From contig JAGLWO010000235.1 of assembly GCA_023133395.1 (NCBI GenBank), positions 1 to 8,949 of the forward strand: 8,949 nt of DNA, given 5' to 3'. A program made the translations under genes and the position numbers. Shown here piece after piece: positions 1 to 6,130 of this stretch. Source of the DNA: Candidatus Cloacimonadota bacterium (GTDB lineage: Bacteria; Cloacimonadota; Cloacimonadia; Cloacimonadales; TCS61). Each line of letters starts with the position of its first letter. The stretch's first letter is position 1. The notes under the pieces were generated by a model that saw only the letters and a program-made list of their open reading frames with translations, had not been told where the DNA came from and did not search any database.

Positions 1-2
1 CC

Positions 3-1244
3 TTTGATGAACACGATTTATACCTGGGTGATCACATCTCAAAAGTTAAAGAAATATATGAAAAAGGCGGCAAATACTACATCCCTGAAATCAGGATCGA
101 GAGAAAAGGTAAGACAAAATGGATTTCTCATTACTTTTATGCAATTCAAGATGATAAGAAGAATGTCGATAAAGTAGTAATCCTTACTGAGGACATTACA
201 AAACGTCAACAAGCTGAGGAGAAATTCCTCAGAACTCAATCCCGATTGACAACACTCTTCAAGAATGTACCCAATATCATCCTTTATGAAACAGGCGGAG
301 AAGAAGATTTTATATCTGAAAATATTTATGATCTTCTTGGTTATCCAGCAGAAGATTTCATTAAAGAAAAGACCAAATTTTCTTCTCTTATTCACCCGGA
401 GGACAAAGAATACATTAATCAAAAATATGCTGAATGGGAAAAAGCTGGAAAGAAGGATCTTTTGACTCTCTGGTTCAGGGTTAAGAAGGCTGATGGTTCC
501 TACATGTGGATAGAAGATAGAATGGTTGAGATTACTTCTGAAAAAGAAAAAACATATAGAGCCGGGGTAAAAATCGATATCACTAATTTAAAACTTGCAG
601 AAGAAGAAATAAAAGAAAGTTATAAAAAACTGAAAAGACTTTTGGAAGAAACAGTAAATGGGCTCGTATCTGCTGTTGAAATGCGTGACCCCTATACAGC
701 TGGTCATCAAAGACGAGTAGCAATACTGGCAACCGCTCTGGCTAAAGAAATGGGGCTTACAGAAAAACAGATTGAAGGATTAAACCTGGCAGCATTGGTT
801 CATGATATCGGAAAAATAAATGTTCCAGCAGAGATACTCAGTAAACCCGGAAAATTAACTCCCACTGAATTCAACTTGATTAAAATGCATCCTCAAACCG
901 GTTATGATATTCTAAAATCCATCGAGTTTCCCTGGCCTGTAGCCGAGATGGTTCTTCAACACCAGGAAAGATATGATGGTTCCTCATACCCACAAGGACT
1001 GAAAGGTGAAGATATTGACCTTAAAGCCAGGATATTGAGCGTAGCTGATGTGATCGAGGCAATGTCTTCCCACCGACCTTACCGACCATCACTGGGAATT
1101 GATGCAGCTCTGGAAGAAATTGAGAAAAACCGTGGTATACTTTACGACCCTGATGTGGTAGATGCTTGCTTAATACTTTTCCATGAAAAGGGATTCGCAT
1201 TTTCTAAACATAATAAAAAAAGTGAAGAAAAGCAAGCTAATTAA
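3..1244 (+). CDS. PAS-PAS-HD-GYP sensor, c-di-GMP phosphodiesterase type (5' end outside window)
   Basis: Cytoplasmic signalling protein, probably hydrolysing cyclic di-GMP in response to a PAS-sensed signal. The frame is open from base 3 with no stop, so the true start lies upstream; the TTG at 246 sits inside the protein. Counting from base 3, residues 1-80 are the end of one PAS/PAC domain (KWISHYFYAIQDD, then ILTEDITKRQQAEEK). Residues 83-200 are a second PAS_3-type domain (SLIHPEDKEY, DGSYMWIEDRM, GVKIDITNLK), followed by a short helical linker. The HD-GYP domain covers about 215-395, with TAGHQRRV (His 235), HDIGK (267-271), HPQTGY (296-301) and VADVIEAM (Asp 349). The signature usually written HHExxDGxGYP reads HQERYDGSSYP at 320-330, so a usual second metal-ligand His is Gln and the GYP glycine is Ser. 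Catalytic activity is therefore likely but not assured. The tail is Lys/Glu-rich. It stands alone on this strand and ends in a terminator three bases after the stop. Confidence 0.9.
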   Translation, partial: FDEHDLYLGDHISKVKEIYEKGGKYYIPEIRIERKGKTKWISHYFYAIQDDKKNVDKVVILTEDITKRQQAEEKFLRTQSRLTTLFKNVPNIILYETGGEEDFISENIYDLLGYPAEDFIKEKTKFSSLIHPEDKEYINQKYAEWEKAGKKDLLTLWFRVKKADGSYMWIEDRMVEITSEKEKTYRAGVKIDITNLKLAEEEIKESYKKLKRLLEETVNGLVSAVEMRDPYTAGHQRRVAILATALAKEMGLTEKQIEGLNLAALVHDIGKINVPAEILSKPGKLTPTEFNLIKMHPQTGYDILKSIEFPWPVAEMVLQHQERYDGSSYPQGLKGEDIDLKARILSVADVIEAMSSHRPYRPSLGIDAALEEIEKNRGILYDPDVVDACLILFHEKGFAFSKHNKKSEEKQAN

Positions 1245-1285
1245 AAAAAACCTTCCAGCATTCGTTAGAAGGTTTTATTATATTT
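1243..1285. terminator. Bidirectional intrinsic terminator between convergent genes
   Basis: A perfect 9-bp stem, aaaaccttc (1247-1255) with gaaggtttt (1268-1276), encloses a 12-base loop. On the plus strand it is followed by a T-rich run (ttttattatattt), serving the PAS-HD-GYP gene that stops at 1244. On the minus strand it is followed by a run of eight T (1250-1243), serving the small exported protein that stops at 1296. Its position between two converging stops fits a shared terminator. Confidence 0.85.
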
Positions 1286-1295
1286 AAGTTATATT

Positions 1296-1727
1296 CTATT
1301 CCCAAAACCTATTATAATAATTCGGTGAAGCATGCTGTTTGAATTCAATAGTAAATTTTGTATTTTTAGTAGGGTTATAATTTAACTGGAAATTTGGAAG
1401 TACTTTACTCATATTGTCATTATTCCCCTCAAACTTAAACCCACTTTGGTAAGTAGCTGTTCCAAAGTTAACAAAATTCAAATCCACTTGTAAATTCAAT
1501 TTTGAACTGAACTGATACTTTAAATGATTCGTATAAACAGATTGATAATAGCCCTGATTATTCGATGAAAATCCACTCATAAAAGTTATGGAGTGATTCA
1601 TTGTAAATTTATCGGGATTCATAAAGGAAGGCATCAGTAAATTGGGCGTGAAAGCATTTGGAAGAATCTCTGCACTCAGCAAAAATGTAATAGTTAAAAG
1701 AACTGTGATAAATATTATTTCTTTCAT
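1296..1727 (-). CDS. Small exported protein, probable outer-membrane or envelope protein, unknown function
   Basis: A protein of 143 residues from the chosen start. An in-frame ATG ten codons upstream (1757) would give 153 residues. The start at 1727 is preferred because AGGAGG lies five bases before it and because it places a clean signal peptide at the N-terminus (MKEIIFITVLLTITFLLSAE, likely cut after Ser-Ala). The mature part alternates polar and hydrophobic residues (for example HLKYQFSSKLNLQVDLNFVNFG and PNFQLNYNPTKNTKFTIEFKQ), is rich in Asn, Tyr and Phe, and has no cysteine. This is the look of amphipathic outer-membrane beta strands, and it ends in aromatic residues (YYNRFWE). I do not recognise a named family. 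It is too short for a classical porin, so it may be a small barrel, a periplasmic beta protein or a shortened relative of a longer one. It appears to be transcribed alone and ends at the shared terminator. Confidence 0.75.
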   Translation of the reverse strand: MKEIIFITVLLTITFLLSAEILPNAFTPNLLMPSFMNPDKFTMNHSITFMSGFSSNNQGYYQSVYTNHLKYQFSSKLNLQVDLNFVNFGTATYQSGFKFEGNNDNMSKVLPNFQLNYNPTKNTKFTIEFKQHASPNYYNRFWE

Positions 1728-1732
1728 CAGAA

Positions 1733-1738
1733 CCTCCT
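1733..1738 (-). promoter_or_regulatory. Strong Shine-Dalgarno site fixing the start at 1727
   Basis: The minus strand reads AGGAGG, then five bases, then ATG at 1727-1725. This is a textbook site and the strongest in the window. It shows that the longer reading from 1757 is an over-extension. Confidence 0.85.
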
Positions 1739-1826
1739 GTTTAACTCTCTGGTTCATTTCATTTTCTATACAATATATGTCAAATTTAATTTATAATTAC
1801 TTCAACAACATTGCTTTCTTAGTCCC

Positions 1827-1856
1827 CTCGTTACGAAAGTCCTCTTTCGTAACGAG
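1827..1856. repeat. Perfect 13-bp palindrome with tetraloop, REP-like
   Basis: ctcgttacgaaag (1827-1839), loop tcct, ctttcgtaacgag (1844-1856): a perfect 13-bp stem. It starts 13 bases downstream of the beta-helix gene's stop on the minus strand, but no T-run follows on either strand, so it is not a standard intrinsic terminator. It could still protect the 3' end of the mRNA. The GTTAC-N-AAG stem recurs in the hairpins at 4397-4422 and 4438-4459, and the end CGTAACGAG resembles the GTAACGAG at 4456-4463, so it looks like one member of a dispersed intergenic family. Confidence 0.75.
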
Positions 1857-1868
1857 CAAATTAATAAA

Positions 1869-4238
1869 TTATTTTATCAATATCATTTTGTTGGTAATTA
1901 TTTCCTTATTAGTAACAAGCTGATAGAAATAAACCCCACTCGAAACCTGCTTCCTGTTATCATCTCTGCCATCCCAGATGAGCTCAAAATCCCCGGGGGA
2001 AGTATAGCAATCCATCAGGGTTTTGACTTTCTGACCTTTGATGTTGTAGATTAGAAGTTTTACATTTCCTGATTCTATCAGGTTGAATACTATCTTCGTC
2101 TCTGGATTGAAGGGGTTGGGGTAATTCGTTAACTGGTATTGGGTGTTGGGTATTTGGTATTGGGTAGCTTCTACATATTGTTCAGCACCAAACTCATAAC
2201 AGCCCATATCTATAATTGCCACTCCATTCCCGTCTCCATCCCATACTCGATAGTTATGCAAAAGATCCCACGGTGGTAAATATAAACCTGTTGTATCCGG
2301 TGTGCCAGTATCTATACAGGGGGAAAGCGGGGAAAGAAGATAAGGTTGCTCTGGTGTTCCGAAAAAAAGCGGGTCTTCGTCTATATTCCCCTCCAACCAG
2401 TTGACGATGTTTGCTCCATTTTGGTTGTAAATAGCATTTTGACCACCCTGGATGTTGCAGTGGGAAACCGAAAGTTCACTGACCAAAGTAGTCCAGTCAG
2501 TTAACTTTATTTCATAATCACAATCATTTCTCAAAATATTATTTTTGAAGATAATATTACCATTAAGATTACATGTATAGTCAGAAACATTATCTATAAT
2601 AGTACAATTTGTAAAAGTAAGTATATAGTCACCAGTAACACTGGCACCTAATGTATGATCTCCATTATTCATTATGTTATTACTTATGTTATTACTAAAT
2701 AAGCAGTTATTTATGTACACATTATCGAGTGTATAATTATAGCTTGTATTGCAAAAAGCAGTTGCGCTTCCTGGATCTAATATATTAGTTGAAATATTAG
2801 AATTAAAAGTACAAGCTTCAATAATTATATCACTACTACTCGAAACTTTTAAGCCGGCACAGAAAGGAGAATCACCACCTAAAACATTATATGAAAAATT
2901 ACAGTTTTCTGCTTTAAAGAAACTGCATTCATAAAATATTGCTCCGGCAGTATAATTACCGGATTGGGTGTTTTCTACAGAAACATTCTTCAGATGTATA
3001 TTCCCTGATAGACCTGCTCCTGCTAACGCTGCCGTTTTCTCTGTTATACAATCCTTAATTACAATATTCTCAAAACTAATAGAATCACATCTTGATATAA
3101 GTAATAAAGCTGAATTGAAATTACCATTCTTGAAAGTGATATTTTTTATCGTAGAATTTTCATAACCAGGTCCTGTATAAAACATAGGACAGAAATTCAT
3201 TTCCGCATCAATTATAGTTGTATTAACATCTTCTCCAATAATGTTTACGTAAGCTTTACATCCAAAAGCAAATTGTTGTTGATTTTCACTGATATTGTAT
3301 GTTCCCGCTGCCAGATGAATCGTGTTGGGACTCAAACTATCGGAAGCAATTTTTCTAACAGCCAAATTAATTGTTTTCATCGGCTCTTCCGGTGACATTC
3401 CCGAATTTGAATCGTCTCCATCAGGAGATACATACAAATCATGATTAAACGGTTCAATAATATAATTCAATATATCGAAAGTATAGGGATAAATATTTTG
3501 ATAATGATACATCTGTGCAAAATAAATATCCGGCTCTGCAACCGTAAAGGTATCTACAATTACTTCAATTTCTTCTATGTAAGGACTTGAAGTACATATT
3601 TCTATACCTGTGGCTGCAAAATTATTATAAATGCTGCACCTGTTTACCGGGTCAAAAGTAACTTGAGTATAACCACGTATTCCCATGCCACCTCCGGTTT
3701 TTAAAGCGTAATTATTTCTAACCGAAGTCCCGGATAAAAATACATTCCCGTCTTTGATGTGCATTCCACCAGAATTATTACTATAATTACCGGTTATTAT
3801 GCAGTTTATGATAGCACATTGAATTAGTAGATCCGGATCTCCCCAGATACTTATACCGCCTCCTCGTTTGGGGTAATCAAATTCACCCTGTCCGTTTGTA
3901 ATTGTAAATCCGCGCAGACAAGTGTCAGTTTCTTCATTTACAAGACAGACACAACTGGTTATACGCTGTCCATCGATGATGGTGGAATCTATATAAGCTA
4001 CATTGCCTGTGGTCAATTCCAGGCTGGCAACAGTTATATTTTTCCCGTTGTAGATGATATTTTCAAAATATGTTCCGGGATAAACGAGGATTGTGTCGGA
4101 ATCAGCAGAAGAATCGATGCCTTCCTGGATGAAGGTGAAGTTTCCTCCTCCGGATTGATCGATTATCCAGGTGATACAATTTAACCACTGATAGACACTG
4201 ATAATCACGAATAATAGGATAATAATTTTTACTCTCAT
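1869..4238 (-). CDS. Secreted parallel beta-helix protein with C-terminal type IX-like sorting domain
   Basis: A 789-residue secreted or surface protein. Residues 1-20 form a signal peptide (MRVKIIILLFVIISVYQWLN). Residues 27-215 look like a first right-handed beta-helix (FTFIQEGIDSSADSDTILVYPGTY, STIIDG, RGFTITNG, then Asn-rich turns ending NN or GN). Residues 268-312 resemble a DUF1565-type entry (LYVSPDGDDSNSGMSPEEPMKTI, HLAAGTYNI) and open a second helix running to about 600. Residues 636-683 are the usual cap (SPLSPCIDTG ... DMGCYEFG). Residues 690-704 are a repetitive Gln/Tyr linker. Residues 705-789 are a Por_Secre_tail-like sorting domain (YPNPFNPETKI, LLIYNIKGQKVKTL, WDGRDDNRKQVSSGVYFYQL, NKMILIK). 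Such folds often bind or cut polysaccharides, but no catalytic residues are recognisable, so a structural or adhesive role is equally possible. ATG 4238 is preceded by GGAG five bases away. Secretion by a type IX-like system is family knowledge and is not shown here. Confidence 0.88.
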   Translation of the reverse strand: MRVKIIILLFVIISVYQWLNCITWIIDQSGGGNFTFIQEGIDSSADSDTILVYPGTYFENIIYNGKNITVASLELTTGNVAYIDSTIIDGQRITSCVCLVNEETDTCLRGFTITNGQGEFDYPKRGGGISIWGDPDLLIQCAIINCIITGNYSNNSGGMHIKDGNVFLSGTSVRNNYALKTGGGMGIRGYTQVTFDPVNRCSIYNNFAATGIEICTSSPYIEEIEVIVDTFTVAEPDIYFAQMYHYQNIYPYTFDILNYIIEPFNHDLYVSPDGDDSNSGMSPEEPMKTINLAVRKIASDSLSPNTIHLAAGTYNISENQQQFAFGCKAYVNIIGEDVNTTIIDAEMNFCPMFYTGPGYENSTIKNITFKNGNFNSALLLISRCDSISFENIVIKDCITEKTAALAGAGLSGNIHLKNVSVENTQSGNYTAGAIFYECSFFKAENCNFSYNVLGGDSPFCAGLKVSSSSDIIIEACTFNSNISTNILDPGSATAFCNTSYNYTLDNVYINNCLFSNNISNNIMNNGDHTLGASVTGDYILTFTNCTIIDNVSDYTCNLNGNIIFKNNILRNDCDYEIKLTDWTTLVSELSVSHCNIQGGQNAIYNQNGANIVNWLEGNIDEDPLFFGTPEQPYLLSPLSPCIDTGTPDTTGLYLPPWDLLHNYRVWDGDGNGVAIIDMGCYEFGAEQYVEATQYQIPNTQYQLTNYPNPFNPETKIVFNLIESGNVKLLIYNIKGQKVKTLMDCYTSPGDFELIWDGRDDNRKQVSSGVYFYQLVTNKEIITNKMILIK
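2135..2169. repeat. Coding heptanucleotide tandem repeat before the sorting domain
   Basis: The plus strand reads ggtattg, ggtgttg, ggtattt, ggtattg, then the partial unit ggtagct, all at a seven-base period. On the coding strand the unit is CAATACC. Because 7 is not a multiple of 3, three units encode seven residues, giving the near-repeated peptide TQYQIPNTQYQ. The repeat lies directly upstream of the YPNPFNP sorting tail. Units 1 and 4 are identical, and units 2 and 3 each differ by one base. Confidence 0.8.
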
Positions 4239-4263
4239 TTATTCTCCAACCTTTACCACTTCT

Positions 4264-4292
4264 GGTTCAGTCCGGCAACTGCCGGATGAACC
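4264..4292. repeat. Long hairpin with TCCGGCAACTGCCGGA core
   Basis: ggttca (4264-4269), a one-base bulge, tccggca (4271-4277), loop ac, tgccgga (4280-4286), tgaacc (4287-4292): 13 paired bases. The core is repeated exactly at 6097-6114, where it carries a different outer stem. It lies 26 bases upstream of the beta-helix gene's start, so it would fall in that mRNA's leader if transcription begins further upstream. Confidence 0.75.
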
Positions 4293-4328
4293 ATACGTTA
4301 GATTTTTACAAATATACACCAAAACATG

Positions 4329-4353
4329 TGGTTCAATTAGCATAATTGAACCA
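4329..4353. repeat. Perfect 11-bp palindrome, GGTTCA-type outer stem
   Basis: tggttcaatta (4329-4339), loop gca, taattgaacca (4343-4353): a perfect stem of 11 pairs. Its outer GGTTCA/TGAACC arms match the outer arms of the hairpin at 4264-4292. The start-to-start distance of the GGTT arms is 66 bases here and 67 to the next hairpin. Confidence 0.7.
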
Positions 4354-4396
4354 GCAATAGTTTCAAACCCATCCCCACAGTGAAATAATACAATCT

Positions 4397-4422
4397 GGTT
4401 ACAAAGCCCCAGCTTTGTAACC
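4397..4422. repeat. Perfect 11-bp palindrome, GTTACAAAG type
   Basis: ggttacaaagc (4397-4407), loop ccca, gctttgtaacc (4412-4422): a perfect stem. The stretch GTTAC-A-AAGCCCCAGCTT reappears on the opposite strand in the next hairpin as GTTAC-C-AAGCCCCAGCTT, so the two are inverted relatives of one element. No T-run follows on either strand. Confidence 0.7.
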
Positions 4423-4437
4423 TTATCCCCCACAACA

Positions 4438-4459
4438 TTCCCAAGCTGGGGCTTGGTAA
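4438..4459. repeat. Imperfect hairpin, inverted relative of the 4397-4422 element
   Basis: ccaagc (4441-4446), loop tggg, gcttgg (4451-4456): six pairs, extended by two more after one mismatch. The flanking gcttggtaacgag (4451-4463) read on the minus strand is ctcgttaccaagc, close to the arm of the palindrome at 1827-1839. Confidence 0.6.
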
Positions 4460-4463
4460 CGAG

Positions 4464-4496
4464 AAAACGCAGGCGATAATGCGCATCATCGCCTGC
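4464..4496 (-). terminator. Intrinsic terminator of the decayed sorting-domain gene
   Basis: On the minus strand gcaggcgat (4496-4488) pairs with atcgcctgc (4477-4469), a nine-base GC-rich stem around a ten-base loop, followed by gtttt. It begins nine bases after the stop at 4506. The T-run is short, so termination may be partial. Confidence 0.65.
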
Positions 4497-4505
4497 AAAA
4501 TATCA

Positions 4506-5249
4506 CTACTTCAAAAGCAGCATCTTCCTGGTTATTTCATTGTTATGTGTTCTTAATTTGTAGAAATAGATCCCTGATGTAATGTCTTTGCCATTTTCAT
4601 CTTTTCCATCCCAGGATACATTGTAACTACCTGCAGGTTGTGTTCCTTTTATGAGTTCTTTCACCTTTTGACCTTTAATATTGTATATTGTTAGTGATAC
4701 TTCAGATTCATCAGGTAAACTATAAGAAATTGTTGTTATGGGATTAAAGGGATTAGGATAATTAGATGCTTCAAGTTTGACAGGTTCGGGTTTACTTGCC
4801 GGCTCATCTTTGAAGGAAACATAATAGCAGTCCTTGTTATTTTCGACTTGAATAGAGCCTTTCTCGGTTCGAGATGTTTCGGGATCGTAAACATAGTATT
4901 CTCTTATAACTTTGTTCTCTGCTCTTCCTCCATAATAGAATTCAAATTCCAGACTGCCACCCTGACTTTCCAGGATATAAGCACAAATTTGAGCAGATGT
5001 ATCCTGGACAACTGTTGCACCTTTGCATTCTCCATCTAAAAAAGTACCAATCTCCATTGGCAGGTCTTCGGGATCAAGCTGCATATAGATTGGGATATAA
5101 TCAGCTTCCTCTTCATAAGAGAAACTTTGGGGTTCTTCGATTATGTAAGATTCTCTGGGGTCTTGATCTATCCAGCAGAATTCTACAATATCTTCCTCAC
5201 ACCAGACTACGACCATATCTCCCGGATTCAGGGTATAAGGAACATCTGG
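4506..5249 (-). pseudogene. C-terminal part of a decayed secreted protein, with sorting domain
   Basis: This is the continuation, in the same frame, of the gene starting at 5918, after the TGA at 5252-5250. Eleven codons (PDVPYTLNPGD) precede the first ATG at 5216; the GGGAG just upstream is only two bases from that ATG, too close to act as a good ribosome site, and those codons read as ordinary protein. From that Met, residues 40-135 hold a conserved-looking module (ADYIPIYMQLDPEDLPMEIG, FLDGECKGATVV, FEFYYGGRAENKVIREYYVY) that I recall from Cloacimonadota sorting-domain proteins. Residues 153-236 are a complete sorting tail (NYPNPFNPITTISYSL, IYNIKGQKVKELI, WDGKDENGKDITSGIYFYKL, RKMLLLK). 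It has no signal peptide of its own, so it could not be exported unless the stop is read through or is a sequence error. A good terminator follows. Confidence 0.8.
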
Positions 5250-5918
5250 TCAACCATTGTCGTATTTCACAGACCAGTGAAGTGCCTTGATTGCATAGAT
5301 GTTATCAAGATAACCATAAAAAGCATAATAAACATGCTGGGATCTACTCAAGTAGTATCCGATACAGTTACCACGGGGCATTTCAGCAAGTACCTGGAAT
5401 GTAGTCGTTGCTTCACATCTGAAACCTGAAATATCAAATGAACATGCATTCAGGGTTTGGAATTTATACCCTTGTGGACTGGTAATTTCGTGGTCAGGAT
5501 TAATCCAATCTGGATCATCATAATAAAATTCAATGTAAGCTCCCGATCCTAATACATAACATTCACCAGTAATAAAATCATCTTGTATTGGGACAAGCAA
5601 AGGATCAACGGTGTTGTAGGCAATTCTTTTATCGAGTATATCAAAGCACAGCCATTTCCAGCCGACATCAGGTATTGTCCAATAGCTCGGGAATTCATAG
5701 GTTTTTACTTCGTGAGGATGGTAATATGCTCCCATATCGTTGTGAGTACCGTCGGGATCATTATATTGGGGGTCCGGGTCACCTGTATCTATGCAGGGAG
5801 ATTTTTCTTCTTCATTCCAGGAGAGATTAAATTCGTTTATTACTATTTCTTGTAAAAGTTCTTGAGCTAATACAAACAAAGAAATAATCGAAAACAAAAG
5901 AATTATTATTATTCTCAT
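5250..5918 (-). CDS. N-terminal part of the decayed secreted protein, ending at an in-frame TGA
   Basis: 222 residues. ATG 5918 is preceded by AAGGTG with about five bases spacing. The signal peptide MRIIIILLFSIISLFVLAQE resembles that of the 789-residue neighbour. Residues 40-65 are the cap found at the end of beta-helix domains (SPCIDTGDPD ... NDPDGTHNDMGAYY), but no helix precedes it; about 20 residues separate it from the signal peptide. Residues 70-222 (YEFPSYWTIPDVGWKWLCFDIL, YIEFYYDDPDW, QGYKFQTLNACSFDISG, ALHWSVKYDNG) match the layout that normally links cap and sorting domain in such proteins. The product stops at TGA and lacks the sorting domain, which is encoded just beyond in the same frame. 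Together 5918-4506 spans 471 codons including the final stop. An internal deletion plus a nonsense change is the simplest reading; a sequencing error at 5250-5252 is the main alternative. Confidence 0.75.
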   Translation of the reverse strand: MRIIIILLFSIISLFVLAQELLQEIVINEFNLSWNEEEKSPCIDTGDPDPQYNDPDGTHNDMGAYYHPHEVKTYEFPSYWTIPDVGWKWLCFDILDKRIAYNTVDPLLVPIQDDFITGECYVLGSGAYIEFYYDDPDWINPDHEITSPQGYKFQTLNACSFDISGFRCEATTTFQVLAEMPRGNCIGYYLSRSQHVYYAFYGYLDNIYAIKALHWSVKYDNG

Positions 5919-5962
5919 TTTTTCACCTTATCCGGCAAATGTTTCTTATTTATTCACTCAAT

Positions 5963-5992
5963 AATTTAGATTATATATCAATACTTTGTCAA
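5963..5992 (-). promoter_or_regulatory. Candidate sigma-70-type promoter for the 5918 gene
   Basis: On the minus strand a perfect TTGACA (5992-5987) is followed after 18 bases by TAAATT (5968-5963). A better -10 match, TATAAT (5975-5970), is only 11 bases away and so is badly spaced. It lies about 45 bases upstream of ATG 5918 in a very AT-rich stretch. The promoter consensus of this phylum is not known to me. Confidence 0.4.
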
Positions 5993-6047
5993 CTAAAAAA
6001 ACGAGTCAGATTGATTTAATTATAACTTTCCAAAACTTATTATTTAG

Positions 6048-6067
6048 ATTCCCACTTACGAGGGAAT
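6048..6067. repeat. ATTCCC-N8-GGGAAT palindrome (dRS3-like)
   Basis: attccc (6048-6053), eight bases acttacga, gggaat (6062-6067), followed by gac. This is exactly the 20-base ATTCCC-N8-GGGAAT pattern known as dRS3 in Neisseria, and similar palindromes are common in intergenic repeats of many bacteria. Only one copy is in the window. Confidence 0.6.
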
Positions 6068-6088
6068 GACAGAACAGTTTTCTATTCT

Positions 6089-6121
6089 CCTTCCTAATCC
6101 GGCAACTGCCGGATGGGAAGG
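6089..6121. repeat. Second copy of the ATCCGGCA-AC-TGCCGGAT hairpin
   Basis: ccttcc (6089-6094), internal loop, atccggca (6097-6104), loop ac, tgccggat (6107-6114), one base, ggaagg (6116-6121): 14 paired bases. The inner core is identical to that at 4271-4286, while the outer stem differs (CCTTCC instead of GGTTCA) yet still pairs. It begins nine bases after the coaE stop. With no T-run beyond it, it is a weak terminator at best. Confidence 0.75.
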
Positions 6122-6130
6122 TCTTAATTC

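Noticed and set aside
246..248. TTG at 246 as the start of the HD-GYP gene
   Set aside because: The same frame stays open back to base 3 and encodes a normal PAS/PAC end, and the TTG falls in the linker before the second PAS domain.
1970..2090. Frameshift or domain break in the sorting tail of the 789-residue protein
   Set aside because: The frame is intact through all tail motifs to the final NKMILIK, so this gene appears whole.
4296..4325. Bacteroidota-like -7 box TATATTTG on the minus strand upstream of the 4238 start
   Set aside because: The -7 match is good, but no convincing -33 element stands at proper spacing, and the promoter rules for this lineage are unknown to me.
4239..4433. 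64-codon minus-strand open frame just before the beta-helix gene
   Set aside because: It is a translation of the palindromic spacer (three hairpins lie inside it), has no recognisable domain or export signal, and its stop merely abuts the next ATG.
5250..5252. Recoded genetic code (TGA as Trp or Gly) explaining the split gene
   Set aside because: folP ends at a TGA overlapping the cdaA start in a classic ATGA arrangement, so TGA acts as a stop in this genome.
5996..6130. Possible CRISPR or small mobile element between the decayed gene and coaE
   Set aside because: There are two unlike palindromes, no regular repeat-spacer pattern, no terminal inverted repeats and no transposase.
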